From: Phallusia mammillata
Lineage: Eukaryota > Chordata > Ascidiacea > Phlebobranchia > Ascidiidae
DNA: 64,000 nucleotides
Direction: 5' to 3'
Assembly (NCBI GenBank): GCA_003260075.1
Contig: QLIY01000092.1
Span: forward strand, 118,426-182,425
Shown here: piece by piece, positions 61,401-64,000 of the stretch
Position numbering within the stretch: position 1 is the stretch's first letter
How the letters are laid out: each line of letters opens with the position of its first letter
The notes under the pieces: generated by a model
What the model saw: the letters and a program-made list of their open reading frames with translations, nothing else
What the model was told of the DNA's origin: nothing
Database searches by the model: none
Program-made: the position numbers and the translations under genes

Positions 61401-63461
61401 ACTACTCTATGACCACAATTCACCGTATTTACCACAAAGCAGTGGTAAATTGTGGAAATGCATGGGTTTCCTGTTAATGCTGCATTTTTGACAATGTTCC
61501 AGGTATCACTATGTCAGCCACATGATCGAATTATTCTGCCAATTTCCACTAACATGGTTGCACCATCCTCAAAAATTCTATGTTGCCAACCATCTTGCCA
61601 AACTTAAAGTTATTCTTTGGCACATTATAAATGGATCTGTTCATAAGTTTAATGACGAAAATAGCGGCCCAAACAGACGCAAAAAGCGACATGCATTGTT
61701 ATTCAAATGTTTCGCCAAATGTTCATGCCATCATCAGTGATATGAGGGGCTACATAAGTTACACCCGTTTATAACTACTTGAGTCTCATAAAAGATTATT
61801 CTTTTCCTGAATATTTTAGCTGTGTTTACCACTTCTACTGCTGTTTAGTCCAAATGTTCATTTCACCAATTACGTATTCACTATGTGTCCGTGAAAAGTC
61901 TGCTACAAAAATTTCAGCAAACTTGTTTTTGGTGTGTGTTTTGAAAAGAAATCATTTTTCGAAGGCTTATGATATTTTAAAATCTATGTATATTTTTCAT
62001 TTTTTTCTTTTCAAATTTTTACAATATGCACAGATTTACTTCCTCCTACAAGTTTTATTATTTTTTCTTTGGATCGATATATCTTATGATTTTCTATTAT
62101 TATTTGCACCTTTGTAGGATGAGGCATCTGACCGCGGATTTCGAAAACGCACCCATAGAACTAAGTACTATTCCAAGGTTTGTGTTTCTAGGGAACAAGA
62201 CTGCTATTTCCCTGTGTCATCATTTTGTGCATGACTATCATTTTCATGAAATGTTTTTCAAACTTATTTTCTTTTTCTGACGCAGTCATGTAAAATAACA
62301 GTAAAGTTTTATGCCTCATCTCATAAAAATGATGCAAACTGCTGTGCTGCTGTGATTTAGTATCACAAACAAACCAACAAACCAAAAAACATTTAAAAAA
62401 TAACAAACAGACTAATTTTTTGCATGTGGCAAGTTTTAATTTTCTCTCTTGAATTGACTATTCTGTGATTTTTGGCAAAATTGCATTTTAAATAATTTTC
62501 CCTGCATGTTTTCTATTTGCTGTGTGGTTCTGTTGCTTGAAGTGGAGTATGCAATTTCTTGTGTTTTAAAATAACTTATGATCGAGAATTTGTCTAATAT
62601 TGGTATGTTTAAAAGATACTTACCAATATTGTTCGGGTTGCCATAGATTTAACCAACAATTTTAGGTAAATCATTACATTTAAGTTGTTCTTACAAACTA
62701 ATCTTGCAAGTTGCTTTGTTAATAATGCATCTGTACTGAAATAAAACCCCCCAGGTTCTTAAAACTAGGTAAAATTAGGGATGCAGGTATTATAAAGGAC
62801 ATTTTTTATGGAAATCATATTTCCTGTCCATTAAAACTGGAACCAATTTTAGAAATAACAACTGTATGGCAATCCTGCGCAGGTTTTTTTAAGGTTTAGT
62901 TTGGGTCATTTTAAATAGTTTTAAGAGACCGCAAGTGTTTCATTTAAATACCAAAAAATAGCCATATTTGCTTAAACGAATTATTTATTAGTTGCAAGTC
63001 CAAATTTTGGGAAACCGCTGGAGAAATTTGGAGGACTGTTTCGGTCCCCCAAAACACCTTAAAAAAAAACACTGATCCTGCGTATAGTAATGTAAGAAAC
63101 AACATCTATTACACCTGATTAAGTAACAGCATATGTTGTCATTACTGTAATAATTTTTGTTTCTAGATGGGCAGTGATTTACATACAAATGAATACATTA
63201 CTACAATATCTATTCTAGGACAGACTTAGTACACCATGTATAAACTATAATTTTATGCAAACACATTTAGATTTTTGTAAACTTTTTTGTCATTCTGATA
63301 TGTTTTCTATGTTTCAGTTTTTGAAAAGTTCGGAAATATATTCTCAGCCCGATGTTGGAGTTAACCTTAACGGAATCAAAAACGTGTTTCCTGAAATACC
63401 GTTAGCCCCGAATTACGGCCCCAATGACAAAGATGGCTTAGCTCATCCTCAGGCGCAAAAT
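46454..63461 (+). CDS. CARD and coiled-coil scaffold, CARD9/CARMA type, 3' end beyond window
   Basis: Exons: 46454-46658, 47168-47290, 47814-48000, 49139-49325, 51498-51644, 54760-54900, 55704-55829, 57570-57755, 58655-58709, 59032-59066, 62118-62177, 63318-63461; all GT-AG and in phase, 532 codons so far, open at the right edge. Residues about 10-109 resemble the CARD of CARD9/10/11/14 ([28 protein letters not shown]). Residues about 125-434 are Glu/Lys/Gln/Leu-rich coiled coil ([36 protein letters not shown]). A Ser/Thr/Pro-rich linker with RKRTHRTK follows. Known family members link receptors to BCL10/MALT1 and NF-kB. The window does not show whether a PDZ-SH3-GUK end follows (CARMA) or not (CARD9). 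The exon of 35 bp is unusually small. A partial copy of exon 6 and several contig joins lie in the introns. Confidence 0.9.
48182..48491. mobile_element. hAT-like MITE (CAGGGGTCGGCAACC), perfect TSD
   Basis: 310 bp ending GGGGTTGCCGACCCCTG, flanked by ATTTAGAG at 48174-48181 and 48492-48499. It has 'CGCGTGCCAAC' inner arms and is of the same family as 13590-13803. CARD gene intron 3. Confidence 0.93.
50100..50361. repeat. Segment copied at 51070-51330
   Basis: The copy follows ten C (51060-51069) and ends at an unresolved base (51331), so it is a whole misplaced contig piece in CARD gene intron 4. Confidence 0.9.
50160..50435. mobile_element. hAT-like element, CAGTGCTTCTAAA to GAGAACCACTG
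   Basis: 276 bp with GCAGCGACCC near the left and CATGACCCATGGG near the right end. The flanks CTTTACAG and CTTTGCTG agree at six of eight bases. A truncated copy lies in the contig fragment at 51129. Confidence 0.7.
51707..51950. mobile_element. Long palindromic MITE
   Basis: The left arm CAGTGCACACTGTTTTGACC and right arm GGTCGAAACAGTGTGCACTG continue inwards to GTGCAGCTGGT/ACCAGCTGCAC. The flanking TTACCTGAATTT and GCATCAA stretches occur on both sides, suggesting a longer target duplication or rearrangement. CARD gene intron 5. Confidence 0.75.
52020..52345. repeat. Direct copies around C10
   Basis: 52020-52177 recurs as 52188-52345 with scattered substitutions, separated by ten C (52178-52187). 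Confidence 0.85.
52465..52790 (-). mobile_element. tRNA-containing SINE family, copy 3 (best preserved)
   Basis: Minus-strand block 52615-52543 is 73 nt with GCCTGCA/CGCAGGC acceptor-like arms, A box TAGCTCAGTTGGTAGAG, B box GGTTCGAATCC and a possible AGTC/GACT anticodon arm with C at position 33. It is tRNA-like but flanked by family sequence, so it is a SINE. Confidence 0.65.
52979..53238. mobile_element. hAT-like element, CAGTGGTTCTTAAAC to GAGAACCACTG
   Basis: 260 bp with flanks CTCTATAC and CTCTATGC (seven of eight). The interior has GGTACGC/GGTGGTACG repeats. CARD gene intron 5. Confidence 0.85.
54442..54705. repeat. Direct copies around C10
   Basis: 54442-54565 recurs as 54584-54705, separated by ten C (54574-54583), just before CARD exon 6. 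Confidence 0.85.
55041..55264. repeat. C10 plus copy of CARD exon 6 end and intron
   Basis: Ten C followed by a copy of 54825-55039 that includes the last 76 bp of exon 6 (55051-55126) and its donor but no acceptor. The two copies differ at few sites, as alleles would. Confidence 0.9.
55874..55898. repeat. C25 tract
   Basis: Starts the segment 55899-56069, which recurs as 56080-56230 after ten further C (56070-56079). CARD gene intron 7. Confidence 0.8.
56938..57520. repeat. Minisatellite in CARD gene intron 7
   Basis: Degenerate tandem units built from ATAAATACTAATTGAGTAAC and ATACTAATGTGAGTAAAAT, with a higher-order repeat of roughly 100 bp containing ATAATACTGTACTAAGTTAG between about 57215 and 57420. 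Confidence 0.85.
58328..58400. mobile_element. ACGGCCCA..GCGACAT palindromic family fragment
   Basis: AAATAACGGCCCATATGGAC followed by AAAAAAGCGACAT and a GCGTTTCGGCAAAT, related to 22149 and 61641. Confidence 0.45.
60335..60507. mobile_element. hAT-like MITE, CAGTAGTTCCCAACC, perfect TSD
   Basis: 173 bp ending GGTTGGGAACTGCTG, flanked by GTCTAGAT at 60327-60334 and 60508-60515. CARD gene intron 10. Confidence 0.92.
61641..61742. mobile_element. ACGGCCCA..GCGACATG palindromic family copy
   Basis: TAATGACGAAAATAGCGGCC then AAACAGACGC and AAAAAGCGACATGC, with CATGCCATCATCAGTGATAT matching the core of 22149-22286. Confidence 0.5.
62880..63074. mobile_element. hAT-like MITE, sister of 38121, perfect TSD
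   Basis: 195 bp starting CAGGTTTTTTTAAGG and ending CACCTTAAAAAAAAACACTG, flanked by ATCCTGCG at 62872-62879 and 63075-63082. CARD gene intron 11. Confidence 0.92.
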
Positions 63462-64000
63462 GTAAATATTTACATTTTAATTTGTAAACTGTGCTTTTTA
63501 TATGTAACTTGAGGTTAGCTTGGTCTGTTATACAAATTTAAGCTGGATTTGTTACGGGAAATGTAAATGTTTGCCTTCATAAACGTAAATCCGAAGAAAT
63601 TATGACTGGATAACCTTATTAAATTTAATTCATAATGCCAACTAATTTGGTTAGGTGGAATAACGGTTCTCATGCTTTATCGGTTAAAGGTTTGCTATGT
63701 TTGTAAATTAGCACCAAATAAAAGCGTTTTGTGATCCCTATGAAAACACAAACTATGCTCAATTGCAAAAATCCCAACGTTTCCAACATTTTGGAGTCAT
63801 TTGGCATGTTTTTTTAATTCAATTAGTTTTAAATGCACCCAAGACATAATAATATTTGTGCTATTGTACAAACAAAAAGACCAAACTACCTAAAGTTGTT
63901 TTTTTGTTATGACCAGTGTTTTAAAAACTCAAATGAACTGTTAAATTGAACACAGTTTAAAGTAACTGCACAAGTTAAACTCTTTATAAATGTCAAATTT

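Noticed and set aside
1-64000. CRISPR array, bacterial operon, rRNA or viral gene
   Set aside because: Spliced genes, AT-rich introns and transposons show eukaryotic chromosomal DNA. No spaced identical repeats, rRNA-like stretches or recognisable viral frames were found.

Overview
The window is AT-rich eukaryotic DNA. It has short GT-AG-spliced exons, introns of about 100 bp to 3 kb, and many small non-autonomous DNA transposons. The gene set (SLC22 transporter, I-domain-less integrin alpha, CARD/coiled-coil scaffold, small Cys-rich membrane proteins), together with apparently unmerged allelic segments, suits a highly heterozygous invertebrate. A tunicate such as Ciona is my best guess; the species is not proven by anything in the window.

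Layout. (1) 833-7108, minus: a complete 12-exon SLC22-type organic ion transporter (569 aa). (2) 8902-10557, minus: a C-type-lectin-like type I membrane receptor with a Tyr-rich tail ending in an ITIM-like LTYVEL; its first exon was not found. (3) 11753-22576, plus: three tandem paralogues, each coding a short six-Cys ectodomain, one membrane segment and a proline-rich tail. All three carry a TTACGTAA or TGACGTAA box about 85-110 bp before the ATG. Gene 1 keeps a second, phase-1/phase-1 Cys-module exon that has decayed in gene 2. (4) 23822-40630, plus: a complete 18-exon integrin alpha subunit (about 1045 aa). (5) 46454-63461, plus: at least 12 exons of a CARD9/CARMA-type CARD plus coiled-coil protein that runs off the right edge.

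Assembly signal. All long homopolymer tracts are C on the given strand. Most short ones are exactly 10 (11 or 12 where a native C may adjoin), and most are followed by a near-copy of sequence lying a few hundred bases away. Integrin exon 12 is split so that its acceptor lies before one such tract and its 3' half and donor after it. I read these tracts as contig or haplotype junctions, not biology; they produce false exon copies in at least three genes.

Mobile DNA. At least a dozen hAT-like elements are bounded by CAGNGG...CCNCTG-type ends, several with perfect 8-bp target duplications. Four of them end only about 20-35 bp upstream of a 3' splice site. There is also a nested hAT cluster, a probable solo LTR, two tRNA-derived SINE families, palindromic MITEs and a minisatellite.

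Functional links: the lectin-like receptor, the integrin and the CARD scaffold are all families used in adhesion or innate immune signalling. Any cooperation between them is inference from family knowledge; the window shows only proximity.
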